Assembly (NCBI RefSeq): GCF_018224885.1
Contig: NZ_JAGTXB010000006.1
Location: forward strand, 1-64,000
Origin: Chitinophaga hostae
GTDB lineage: Bacteria; Bacteroidota; Bacteroidia; Chitinophagales; Chitinophagaceae
Reading direction: 5' to 3'
DNA: 64,000 bases
Under the pieces are notes generated by a model, which made no database searches, had not been told where the DNA came from, and saw only the letters and a program-made list of their open reading frames with translations. Shown here piece after piece: positions 1-7,730 of the stretch (position 1 is the stretch's first letter; every line of letters begins with the position of its first letter). Position numbers and translations under genes: made by a program.

Positions 1-11
1 AGGTAAAACGG

Positions 12-39
12 CCGGAATACTCTTATTCCGGTTTTTTTT
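12..39 (+). terminator. Intrinsic terminator of a gene left of the window
   Basis: An 8-bp perfect stem (CCGGAATA / TATTCCGG) with a 4-nt loop is followed by eight T on the plus strand. It would end a plus-strand gene lying left of the window and converging on the bat genes. Confidence 0.75.
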
Positions 40-53
40 GTTACCATATGCCA

Positions 54-95
54 CAAAAAAAACATCCAAAAGCAAGTATACTTACTTCTGGATGT
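54..95 (-). terminator. Intrinsic terminator downstream of batC
   Basis: Read on the minus strand, ACATCCA and TGGATGT form a stem around a loop that can pair further, followed by eight U (plus-strand A run at 54-61). It lies just past the batC stop, so the transcript probably ends here and no further bat gene follows batC. Confidence 0.75.
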
Positions 96-120
96 GAATG
101 TATGATGAGGGATGAAATGT

Positions 121-912
121 TTACCAGTCCTTTTCGTTTGATACCGGCTGTCCCTTCACTTTCTTGGCTTTATCCTGTAACTTCTTTTCTTCCTGAGACA
201 GTGCCTGCAGTAAGCGTTCTGCTTCCTGCTTGCTCATTTTGCTGGGCTGTGGTTCAGGTTTCTGCTGGTCTTCTTTATCCTTGCCTTTATCCTGGTCTTT
301 ATTCTGCTGGTCTTTGTTCTGATCCTTGTTCTTGTCTTTGTCTTTATCCTGCTGGTCTTTATTCTGATCTTTGTTCTTATCCTTGTCTTTGTTTTTATCG
401 TTTTTATTCTTGTCTTTGTTTTTGTCCTTGTTGTTTTTCTTATCATCGCCACCGCCGCCTTGCTGTTGTTTCTTCAGCATTGCCTGGGCATAAGCCAGGT
501 TATAGCGGGCGTCTTCATCGGAAGGGTTTATTTTCAATGCCTGTTTGTAGGATTTAATGCTTTCTTCCCACTTTTTACCTTCCATAAAGGTGTTGCCGAT
601 GTTGTAGTCTGCGTTGGCTTTAATGCCTGGTTTATCGCCCAGTTTCAGGCTGTTGGCGTATTGCGCCCGGGCATCATCGTAGCGTTTTTGCTGGTATAAT
701 GAGTTTCCCAGGTTATAATTACCAATGGCCGACTGCGCATTTTGCTCCAGCGCTTTTTTATAATTGGCTTCTGCATCGGTAAACTGCTGTTTCTGATAAA
801 GCTCGTTCCCTTTGCGGATATACTTATTGGAACCGTTTTGCGCAAAGGCAATGATGCCGGAGAGCATGGCTGACGCGGTTACAAAGCAATATTTTATAAA
901 AGTAATTTTCAT
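121..912 (-). CDS. batC: BatC-like exported TPR protein with K/N/D/Q-rich tail
   Basis: A 263-aa protein. An N-terminal signal peptide ending near AFAQ (about residue 25) indicates export. Residues about 28-145 hold three TPR-like units (YNLGNSLYQQKRYDDARAQY type), so the role is probably protein-protein interaction in the cell envelope. Residues about 150-225 are a low-complexity run of DKNKD, DQQ and KDKNK units coded by a T/C-rich repeat, followed by a charged Q/E tail. It starts 11 bp after batB ends, so the two form an operon, as in Bacteroidota Bat (aerotolerance) clusters. The family name rests on the TPR architecture and the batB neighbour; the biochemical role of BatC is not well defined. 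Confidence 0.75.
   Translation of the reverse strand: MKITFIKYCFVTASAMLSGIIAFAQNGSNKYIRKGNELYQKQQFTDAEANYKKALEQNAQSAIGNYNLGNSLYQQKRYDDARAQYANSLKLGDKPGIKANADYNIGNTFMEGKKWEESIKSYKQALKINPSDEDARYNLAYAQAMLKKQQQGGGGDDKKNNKDKNKDKNKNDKNKDKDKNKDQNKDQQDKDKDKNKDQNKDQQNKDQDKGKDKEDQQKPEPQPSKMSKQEAERLLQALSQEEKKLQDKAKKVKGQPVSNEKDW
257..438 (-). repeat. Low-complexity coding repeat in batC
   Basis: The stretch is built from variants of tctttatcctg, tctttgttctg and cttgtc, reading as Lys/Asn/Asp/Gln units on the minus strand. Units of this kind are prone to slippage and the copy number may differ between strains. Its other minus-strand frame is open too, but only codes a K/R/T-rich shadow. Confidence 0.7.
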
Positions 913-923
913 GAGTTCTTGTA

Positions 924-1943
924 TTATGCTGTGGGCGTTTCCGGTGTACGTTTGTGACGTACTTCAGGAATAAAAAATTCGATCAGCAGCAATGCCAGGC
1001 ATACGCCCAGGAAATATTGAAAATAGCTATTGTAATCTGTGAACACGTTTTCGCCAAACTCTTTCTGTTCCATACTGTCGATTTTACTCACCAGCGTATT
1101 CACTACATCATCTGTATTATTGTCGAGGTGCTGATAGATGCCTTTACCTGCTGCAGCAATAGATCTGAGTTCGTTTTCATTCAGTTTGGAAATAACGGTA
1201 TTACCTTCCCGGTCTTTTTTGTAACTGCCGGTTTCCGGATCGGGGAGAGGGGAGCCGGCTACAGAGCCTATACCGATGGTATTGGTGACTGCGCCATTTT
1301 CGAAGGCTGCTTTGGTCCGTTGGATGGCTGTTTCATCATGATCTTCTCCATCCGAAATAATGATCAGCGCTTTATGTTTACGTTCTTTCTTATTAAAAGC
1401 GTCGTCCGATACCTGTATGGCCTGCCCGATAGCGGTACCTTGTGAAGGAATCATATCCGGCGATACGGTGCTGAGATACATTTTAGCAGCAGAATAATCT
1501 ACTGTCAGCGGCATTTGCAGGTAGGCGTTACCGGCAAATACCACTAAACCTACGCGGTCGTTGTCCAGCTTATCCATTAGTTTGCTGATCAGCTGTCTTG
1601 CACGGGTTAGCCTGTCTGGTTGCACATCGGTGGCGAGCATACTCTTACTCACATCCAGTGCTATCATTACATCCACGCCCTTACGGGTGATCTTTTCCAT
1701 GCGGCTGCCTTTTTGCAGGTTAGCCAGTCCGACCACTCCGAAAAAGAAGGCCAGGAAAATAAGCAGGAACTTTAGTACAAACAGTTTGCGGGAATAGCCG
1801 GTAAAAAGTTTTTCCACGAGTGCCTGATCCCCGATACGGCGTATAGAACGGCGTTTCCACCAGGATACGCCCAGGAAAGCTATCTGTAACACCAACAGGA
1901 GCACCAGCGCCCATAAATATTCACTATGCTGAAATCGTAACAT
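924..1943 (-). CDS. batB: BatB-like von Willebrand factor A membrane protein
   Basis: A 339-aa inner-membrane protein. Hydrophobic segments at about 10-28 and 55-75 precede a VWA domain (about 92-290), and another lies near 305-325. The metal-ion-dependent adhesion site is complete: D97, S99 and S101 in ALDVSKSM, a Thr in SQGT near 170, and an Asp in IISDGED near 198. Bat proteins of Bacteroidota have this membrane-anchored VWA form and were named after a Bacteroides aerotolerance locus. It is followed by batC. Normally batA and other Bat/MoxR genes sit upstream; here the upstream neighbour is a beta-lactamase gene 269 bp away. Confidence 0.85.
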   Translation of the reverse strand: MLRFQHSEYLWALVLLLVLQIAFLGVSWWKRRSIRRIGDQALVEKLFTGYSRKLFVLKFLLIFLAFFFGVVGLANLQKGSRMEKITRKGVDVMIALDVSKSMLATDVQPDRLTRARQLISKLMDKLDNDRVGLVVFAGNAYLQMPLTVDYSAAKMYLSTVSPDMIPSQGTAIGQAIQVSDDAFNKKERKHKALIIISDGEDHDETAIQRTKAAFENGAVTNTIGIGSVAGSPLPDPETGSYKKDREGNTVISKLNENELRSIAAAGKGIYQHLDNNTDDVVNTLVSKIDSMEQKEFGENVFTDYNSYFQYFLGVCLALLLIEFFIPEVRHKRTPETPTA

Positions 1944-2155
1944 ATTCGATTTTAAGATATCCGTTACCGGTAGTAAACCAGGTAAGATATCAAAAATAAT
2001 TTTTTTGTGACGTATTGCAAGCCGTAGAGAGGGGGTTTTATCGTTTTTTTAACGATCGGCCGTTGTCAGGAAGCGCAATGAGTAGGGCGGTGGTGGTATG
2101 ATGGAGGCGTTGCCGGCGCTTATAAGGCTGGAAACCAGGCAATGACAGGTATTTG

Positions 2156-2202
2156 TCCGGCGATTGGGAAGAGCGGAGGTGTCCGCCACCCCAATCGCCG
2201 GA
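2156..2202. terminator. Strong nested hairpin after the beta-lactamase gene
   Basis: A perfect 13-bp stem (TCCGGCGATTGGG and its complement) encloses a second 5-bp stem (GCGGA / TCCGC). It starts 10 bp past the stop of the minus-strand beta-lactamase gene. No U-tract follows, so it may protect the mRNA 3' end or act with Rho rather than be a simple intrinsic terminator. Confidence 0.5.
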
Positions 2203-2212
2203 GCACAAAAAA

Positions 2213-3022
2213 TTACATTTCTCCTTTAAAGTATCCTGCGTCTGTAAGAATATTCCGGAGAATCTCCATACGAACCTTGGGGATATCAATAGCCGGATCT
2301 TCTGTTTCTATATTCAGCACAAAGAAAGTCGGGTGCCTGTTTTCCTCGATCCAGCCCACTACCCAACCCAGTTTTTTTACGTCGTTAAAATCCCAACCCG
2401 TTTTATAGGATAGTTCGTATTTGGCCGTTTTTTCCATGAGCATCACATCACGCACGGTTTTCATGGTTGTTTTGGCAAAAGGCAACTGATCGAAGTACAG
2501 TTTTTTCACAAAACCCAGTTCTTCATCAGGAGATATCAGCAGTGAATTATCCAGCCAGAAAGTATCCAGCCTGGAAATTTTCATGTTGCCGTATTTGATG
2601 GAGTCCAGCCACAGCTGCATGGTAGGCTGACCAATGCGCCGTGCCACTTCCTGGAAATACGGCACCGCCGACAACCTAAAGGCCTGGGCCATGGTCAGGT
2701 CCTGGTTCCAGGCGGGGAATTGCCGTGTTACGCTATCCCAGGGAATTACCATGCCGGTATCTTTGATAACGCCGGTATGTATCCCTACAAGGGAACTGAA
2801 TATTTTAAATGTAGATGCAGGTTGAAAACGTTTTTTGGCTCTTTCCAGGTTGTATACCTTGAATTCGCCCTGGCTGTTATTGAATAACATGAAAGTGCCT
2901 TCCACTTTGTGTTGGGCAAAATATTTCTCCCAGTCCTTCTCCTCTTTTACATTATTCGGTGCGCAGGCGGCGAGAGACAAGCCTATCGCGAATAACATCC
3001 AGCCAAATCGTTTCGTCAGCAT
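2213..3022 (-). CDS. Class D (OXA-type) beta-lactamase, lipoprotein
   Basis: A 269-aa serine beta-lactamase or penicillin-recognising enzyme. The class D motifs are all present and in order: S70-T-F-K73 with the catalytic serine, S118-A-V120, Y144-G-N146 and K207-T-G209. The positions happen to match standard class D numbering. The N-terminus is a lipoprotein signal with LAAC and a lipidated Cys at 20, so the enzyme should be anchored in the envelope. It starts 49 bp downstream of kbl on the same strand and may be co-transcribed with it. Lys73 and the WxxD segment near 156 suggest a working lactamase; substrate range cannot be read from sequence. No mobile element flanks it, so it looks intrinsic. 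Confidence 0.85.
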   Translation of the reverse strand: MLTKRFGWMLFAIGLSLAACAPNNVKEEKDWEKYFAQHKVEGTFMLFNNSQGEFKVYNLERAKKRFQPASTFKIFSSLVGIHTGVIKDTGMVIPWDSVTRQFPAWNQDLTMAQAFRLSAVPYFQEVARRIGQPTMQLWLDSIKYGNMKISRLDTFWLDNSLLISPDEELGFVKKLYFDQLPFAKTTMKTVRDVMLMEKTAKYELSYKTGWDFNDVKKLGWVVGWIEENRHPTFFVLNIETEDPAIDIPKVRMEILRNILTDAGYFKGEM

Positions 3023-3071
3023 AAAGATTAATTAAATTATAAGCAGCAAAAGTAGCAAAAAAGCGACTGCT

Positions 3072-4259
3072 TTATTTAATCACTCCCAGTTCTTTACCCA
3101 CTTTGGTAAAGGCTGCAATAGCCCTGTCGAGATGCGCCTGCTCATGACCGGCGCTGAGCTGAACACGGATACGGGCCTGTCCCTTTGGTACTACCGGGAA
3201 GAAGAAGCCGATTACGTAAATGCCTTCCTGCAGTAATTTATCTGCAAACTGGGCACTCAGTACAGCATCATACAGCATTACCGGTACAATGGGGTGATCA
3301 CCGGGTTTAATATCAAATCCGGCTTCCGTCATTTTGGTGCGGAAATATTTGGTGTTGTATTCCAGTTTGTCACGCAGTTCGGTGGTTTCGCTCAGCATGT
3401 CCAGTACGGCAATAGAAGCTCCTACAATGCTGGGTGCCACTGAGTTGGAGAACAGGTAAGGACGGCTGCGCTGGCGCAAAATGTCGATCACCTCTTTCGG
3501 ACCGCTGGTAAATCCGCCGGAAGCACCGCCCAGGGCTTTACCCAGTGTGCCGGTGATGATATCTACCCGACCCATTACACCGCGGTATTCGTGGGTGCCA
3601 CGGCCTGTTTTGCCGAGGAAGCCGGAAGAATGGCTCTCATCAGACATTACAATCGCGTTGTATTTGTCGGCCAGGTCACAGATTTTGTCCAGCTGGGCAA
3701 TGGTACCGTCCATGCTGAAAGATCCGTCTGTAACAATAATGCGGCTGCGGCAGTCTTTCGCCTCCTGCAGTTTGGCTTCCAGGTCAGCCATATTATTATG
3801 CTCATAGCGGAAACGCTGTGCTTTACAAAGACGAACCCCGTCAATGATAGAGGCGTGGTTCAGCGCATCGGAAATGATGGCATCCTGTTCATTGAACAAA
3901 GGCTCGAACACACCACCATTGGCATCAAATGCCGCTACATATAAAATTGTATCCTCTGTACCAAGGAATTTTGAGATCTTTTCTTCCAGTTCCCTGTGAA
4001 TGTCCTGCGTACCGCAAATAAAGCGGACACTGCTCATACCGTAACCATGGGTATCTATGGCATCCTTGGCAGCCTTTACCACGGCAGGGTGAGATGATAA
4101 CCCCAGGTAGTTATTAGCGCAAAAGTTAAGAACGGTTTTGCCTCCAACCTGTATTTCAGCGCCCTGCTCAGATGTAATAATACGCTCTCTCTTATACAAG
4201 CCGGCCTTGTTGATATCACCGAGTTCTTCCCGTAAACGGGTTATAAACTTTTCATTCAT
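3072..4259 (-). CDS. kbl: Glycine C-acetyltransferase (2-amino-3-ketobutyrate CoA ligase)
   Basis: A 395-aa PLP enzyme of the alpha-oxoamine synthase family. It converts 2-amino-3-oxobutyrate and CoA to glycine and acetyl-CoA in threonine breakdown. The pyridoxal lysine is K241 in GTLGKALGG, the DESHSSG segment supplies the PLP-ring Asp/His, and the N-terminal FCANNYLGL motif is typical. Length equals the family norm. No threonine dehydrogenase (tdh) gene lies beside it, which is common in Bacteroidota. Related activities (serine palmitoyltransferase, KAPA synthase) are less likely given the close resemblance to Kbl. Confidence 0.9.
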   Translation of the reverse strand: MNEKFITRLREELGDINKAGLYKRERIITSEQGAEIQVGGKTVLNFCANNYLGLSSHPAVVKAAKDAIDTHGYGMSSVRFICGTQDIHRELEEKISKFLGTEDTILYVAAFDANGGVFEPLFNEQDAIISDALNHASIIDGVRLCKAQRFRYEHNNMADLEAKLQEAKDCRSRIIVTDGSFSMDGTIAQLDKICDLADKYNAIVMSDESHSSGFLGKTGRGTHEYRGVMGRVDIITGTLGKALGGASGGFTSGPKEVIDILRQRSRPYLFSNSVAPSIVGASIAVLDMLSETTELRDKLEYNTKYFRTKMTEAGFDIKPGDHPIVPVMLYDAVLSAQFADKLLQEGIYVIGFFFPVVPKGQARIRVQLSAGHEQAHLDRAIAAFTKVGKELGVIK

Positions 4260-4640
4260 AAAAATTGCAATATTTTAATTGGATGTACCAAAGTTATGGC
4301 AATAAATGTATTACGATTATTTATGGCCTGCAGGACTAACGACCGGATAAGCAAAAAGTTTGACCCAGGTGTAACATTTGCCCGTTGCGCTCCGTCATAG
4401 TACTATCATGATTATAACTGCCATGAAGTGAAAAACTGAACAACGATCCTTTGAATGAGAGATGCTAAAAGAGTATACTGGGTAAAGGGTTGATGATCAG
4501 TTTGAAAGGAACTGTTACTACAACTGTGTGCAATGATTTTTCGGATTTTAGAGCTGGTGTGGGTAACAATAATGGATATTGTCAATGATGGGTATTAAAG
4601 TATTTGTCGGAACTTAGCACTAAAATCCCGCACCACCGGA
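4260..4640. other. Divergent intergenic region kbl / sigma factor
   Basis: No gene is seen in these 381 bp. The kbl-proximal part carries a -7-like element on the minus strand (4289-4296). The rest is mixed-composition sequence without clear hairpins; it must hold the promoter of the ECF sigma gene, which could not be identified. Confidence 0.5.
4289..4296 (-). promoter_or_regulatory. Candidate -7 element of kbl
   Basis: TAACTTTG on the minus strand matches the Bacteroidota consensus TAnnTTTG, about 30 bp before the kbl start. A clear -33 TTTG was not found at standard spacing. Confidence 0.45.
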
Positions 4641-5126
4641 ATGACGGAAAAGGAGTACAATAAATGCGTGGATCTGTATTCGGACAATTTATTCCGCTTT
4701 ATCGTTAAAAATCTGGAGCATGCGGAAGATGCCAGAGACGTAGTACAGAATTCATTCGAAATATTGTGGAAGCACTGCCAGGACGTGCCTTTTGAAAAGG
4801 CAAAGTCCTACCTGTTTACAGTCGGCTACCACAATATGATAGACCATGTGCGTAAGGTAAAGCGGATAACACTGGTAGACCAGTTTAAGGATGAAGAAAA
4901 AGTTTCGGACCATAAGATACATAACGCAAAAGAGGTGATAGAAAGGGCATTGTCCAAATTGAGTGAGGTACAGCGTTCCCTGGTGATGCTAAAGGACTAT
5001 GAAGGTTATTCTTATGAGGAAATAGGGGAAATGATGAACCTGAATCCATCCCAGGTAAAAGTTTACCTGCACCGGGCCAGGATACACCTCAAGAATTACC
5101 TGGTGAAAATGGAAAACGTTATATAA
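4641..5126 (+). CDS. ECF-type RNA polymerase sigma factor
   Basis: A 161-aa sigma-70 family protein of the extracytoplasmic function type. Region 2 covers about residues 8-75 (LYSDNLFRFIVKNL, then AEDARDVVQNSFEILW and the core-binding helix). Region 4 covers about 100-155, with the helix-turn-helix GYSYEEIGEMMNLNPSQVKV. The next gene, 38 bp on, codes a membrane protein of anti-sigma type, and an outer-membrane protein follows. This makes a sigma, anti-sigma and target module likely. Regulation by the membrane partner is inference. Confidence 0.9.
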   Translation: MTEKEYNKCVDLYSDNLFRFIVKNLEHAEDARDVVQNSFEILWKHCQDVPFEKAKSYLFTVGYHNMIDHVRKVKRITLVDQFKDEEKVSDHKIHNAKEVIERALSKLSEVQRSLVMLKDYEGYSYEEIGEMMNLNPSQVKVYLHRARIHLKNYLVKMENVI

Positions 5127-5164
5127 TATTATAATAAATAGAAGACTAATAATAAATTAGATAG

Positions 5165-6235
5165 TTGTCAATAGAGATTAACATATCAAACTACGAATCC
5201 TACCTCCTCAGTTACATCGATGGTGAGCTGAACGAGGCAGAACAGGCTGCACTACAGTTGTTCCTGGACAAACATCCACAGTTCAAACAGGAGCTGGACC
5301 TGCTGGAAGGTACCCGCCTGATGCCGGATGAGAAGATCGTATTTGAAAATAAAGCGTCTTTATACAAAACTACATCTGTGGATGTAGTGGATTACGAGGA
5401 ACTAATGCTGGGTTATATCGACGGAGAACTTACTCCGGCCGAAGAACAAACCTTACAGACATACCTGGCGCAGCATCCGGTCGCCCGCAACGAGTTATTG
5501 CTCTTGCAGGCAGCGAAATTAACGCCGGATACCAGTGTGGTTTTTGAAAATAAGGCATCCTTGTACAGAACTGCACAGCGGAGGATTTCCCCGGTATACC
5601 GTCGTATCGGATGGGGAGCAGCCGCTGCTGCCGTGGTGGCAGGCCTGCTTATCTGGTTGCTGCCGGCTGGCCATCAGCCGCAACAAACACCACCAGTGTT
5701 GGCTCATACCAATACGAACACGGTTACAGCACCGAAGGGAAATGCCACTCCAGTTCCGACACCGGCTACCGTTGTTCCGGAAATACCAGCCACTGCTGAT
5801 ATCCGGACAGATCAGCCGGCGCTGGCGAAAAATAACAAAACAGCCGCCAGTCACGGGCGGAAATTAGCCCCGCCTGTAGTCAACTCTGGAAAAACAGCTG
5901 ATCCGGTTGTAGCCGCAACAGCACCAAAGGCCGATGCACCGGTTATTTCACAGCTGCCGTCACCGCGTAATTCAATGGATGAGGTAGTGGAACAGCACCT
6001 GCAACAGGCTGGAAATGTTCAGGTAGCGGCAGTGAAGCCGGAAACAAACAAAGAACCAATGCTGGCATCCAATGTCACTGTAGCAAGTAACTCCGTTAGT
6101 AATAAAGTTGCCCCTGTAACAGAACAACCGGGTATCCAGGGAGAACTGATCATGTCGGTAAGCGGCAGCGACAGCAAAATCCTTGATAAAGTAACCAACG
6201 TAGCTAAGTTTTTTTCCCGTAAACGGAATAAATAA
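5165..6235 (+). CDS. Anti-sigma-like membrane protein with duplicated N-terminal module
   Basis: A 356-aa single-pass membrane protein. The start is a TTG at 5165; no ATG lies upstream in frame, and the first in-frame ATG would delete the first conserved module. Residues about 10-69 and 77-136 are two copies of one unit: YIDGEL at 17-22 and 84-89, FENKASLY at 60-67 and 127-134. Each resembles the cytoplasmic zinc-finger-like anti-sigma N-terminus but has no Cys or His ligand set. A membrane helix spans about 149-167, and a Pro/Thr/Ala-rich periplasmic tail follows. It lies 38 bp after the ECF gene. Function as anti-sigma is inferred from layout and from the YxDGEL unit. Confidence 0.75.
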   Translation: MSIEINISNYESYLLSYIDGELNEAEQAALQLFLDKHPQFKQELDLLEGTRLMPDEKIVFENKASLYKTTSVDVVDYEELMLGYIDGELTPAEEQTLQTYLAQHPVARNELLLLQAAKLTPDTSVVFENKASLYRTAQRRISPVYRRIGWGAAAAAVVAGLLIWLLPAGHQPQQTPPVLAHTNTNTVTAPKGNATPVPTPATVVPEIPATADIRTDQPALAKNNKTAASHGRKLAPPVVNSGKTADPVVAATAPKADAPVISQLPSPRNSMDEVVEQHLQQAGNVQVAAVKPETNKEPMLASNVTVASNSVSNKVAPVTEQPGIQGELIMSVSGSDSKILDKVTNVAKFFSRKRNK

Positions 6236-6254
6236 TAAATCATGGTCATAGCAT

Positions 6255-7199
6255 ATGAAGCATAAAATTTTACTCATTTTGTTACTGGTATTATGTGGCG
6301 GGTGGGCTCATGCGCAAAAGGCAGATACAACAAAGGCTCCGGCTACACCGGATACCATACAGATCAAGGGATTGATCATCATAAAAGGAAAGAATGACAA
6401 AGGACGTACCAGCTATAAATTTTATAGTGATACCGCTTATGCCCGCCAGAAGCTGAAAAAGAACCTGCAAACAAAGTGGTTCGTATTCGACCTCGGGTTT
6501 AATAACTACATTGACCGCAGCGACTATAATGGCGCCAGTTTCATCAATTATTACCCCAACACTACTTCCTACTATAATGGTGCCGTGTCGTCTCCGGTGG
6601 CCAAATCTTACGATTACTCTGCCGCCGGACTGGCTACCTTCGCTCCCCGGGAAGCCAGCGAGCCTTTAACACCATCGGAATTTAAACTTATCACCGGAAA
6701 ATCGATCAATTTTAATATCTGGATTTTTGAACAGCGACTTAATTTAACAAAACACAAACTTAACTTGTTATATGCTTTAGGATTAGAGATGAATAACTAC
6801 AGGTATGCCCGGAGCATCACTTATTTACCGGGATATCCTACACAGATAATCAGGGATTCCGTAGAATTCTCCAAGAATAAGTTATTTGCCGAATACATAT
6901 CCGTACCGGTAATGCTTAATTTTAATTCTAACCCCGCTCGCCCGAGTCGTGCATTTCAGGCGAGTATTGGTGTCTCTGGTGGTTATCTCCTGAAATCCAG
7001 AACAAAACAGGTAAGTGAGGAAAGAGGAAAAGTGAGAAAAACCGACGACTTTAATCTTAATAAATGGCGTTTTGGGTTAACCAGCGAGCTGGGCTATGGT
7101 CCGGTGAAGCTGTACGCAAACTTTGCCCTGACAGCCTTACATGATTATGGGTTACAACAGTATCCGTTTTCAATTGGTATCCGGTTGAACGGTTTTTAA
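6255..7199 (+). CDS. Predicted outer-membrane beta-barrel protein
   Basis: A 314-aa exported protein with a clear signal peptide cut after about residue 20 (GGWAHAQ). A short helical/charged region (about 25-75) precedes amphipathic beta-like strands rich in Tyr, Asn and aromatic ends, ending in GIRLNGF, a terminal Phe as in many barrels. It lies 19 bp after the anti-sigma-like gene and so is probably part of the sigma operon and either a target or a sensor input. Exact role unknown. Confidence 0.65.
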   Translation: MKHKILLILLLVLCGGWAHAQKADTTKAPATPDTIQIKGLIIIKGKNDKGRTSYKFYSDTAYARQKLKKNLQTKWFVFDLGFNNYIDRSDYNGASFINYYPNTTSYYNGAVSSPVAKSYDYSAAGLATFAPREASEPLTPSEFKLITGKSINFNIWIFEQRLNLTKHKLNLLYALGLEMNNYRYARSITYLPGYPTQIIRDSVEFSKNKLFAEYISVPVMLNFNSNPARPSRAFQASIGVSGGYLLKSRTKQVSEERGKVRKTDDFNLNKWRFGLTSELGYGPVKLYANFALTALHDYGLQQYPFSIGIRLNGF

Positions 7200-7228
7200 G
7201 TCTTTTTAGCCAGTCCTAAATAGTGTTT

Positions 7229-7576
7229 ATGCGTTCTTTTGTTGCATTGATGACGTGTATTGGTTGTATTGCATGGATTCATTCCTGTGAGAAACGTTTG
7301 TTAGGCGTTCGACTCGAAGAAAATGGTATTACCCCGAACTATCAGCCCCGGCAATTGCCCGTGGCCATACTCCCGGCTACCATGCCCGCACATTATATCT
7401 CCCGGGTGAGCAGTAACCCGGTTACACCTGCGCCATTGGTGGCGCTGCATCCCAGGAGCAGAAATCGCGTGAAAAAGCAGTCCGGTGATCCGGAATATAC
7501 AACAGTCGATTCCCTGTTGTTTAACCTGGCAGTGGTGAAAGGAAAATATTCCATATACAACAATACTACCCCCTGA
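7229..7576 (+). CDS. Small exported protein of unknown function
   Basis: About 115 aa from the ATG at 7229; a GTG six bases earlier is also possible. A hydrophobic N-terminus (FVALMTCIGCIAWIHSC) could be a signal peptide or lipoprotein signal with Cys near residue 20. The rest is Pro/Arg-rich without a recognised domain. It follows the barrel gene by about 30 bp and probably closes the operon. I do not recognise the family. Confidence 0.5.
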   Translation: MRSFVALMTCIGCIAWIHSCEKRLLGVRLEENGITPNYQPRQLPVAILPATMPAHYISRVSSNPVTPAPLVALHPRSRNRVKKQSGDPEYTTVDSLLFNLAVVKGKYSIYNNTTP

Positions 7577-7692
7577 TTAAATCAGCTATCTTGTCAAGAT
7601 TACTACCGGTCGAACAATCGGTTGTAACCCCCGTGCTTCTACCGCTCATACAATTCCCGCTCTTTTTCGCGCTATTTATTTTGCAGTTCCGG

Positions 7693-7700
7693 TATATTTG
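7693..7700 (+). promoter_or_regulatory. Candidate -7 element of the M16 peptidase gene
   Basis: TATATTTG matches TAnnTTTG exactly, 31 bp before the ATG. T-rich sequence lies upstream but a -33 element at standard spacing is not clear. Confidence 0.45.
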
Positions 7701-7730
7701 ACAGTATAAATTCAAAAAACCAACTATTGT

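Noticed and set aside
234-452. 72-aa Lys/Arg/Thr-rich frame on the minus strand in batC
   Set aside because: It is the alternative frame of the low-complexity batC repeat and consists only of its repeat shadow.
2213-3022. Class D beta-lactamase as recently acquired resistance gene
   Set aside because: No flanking mobile element or attachment site, and codon use looks like that of its neighbours.
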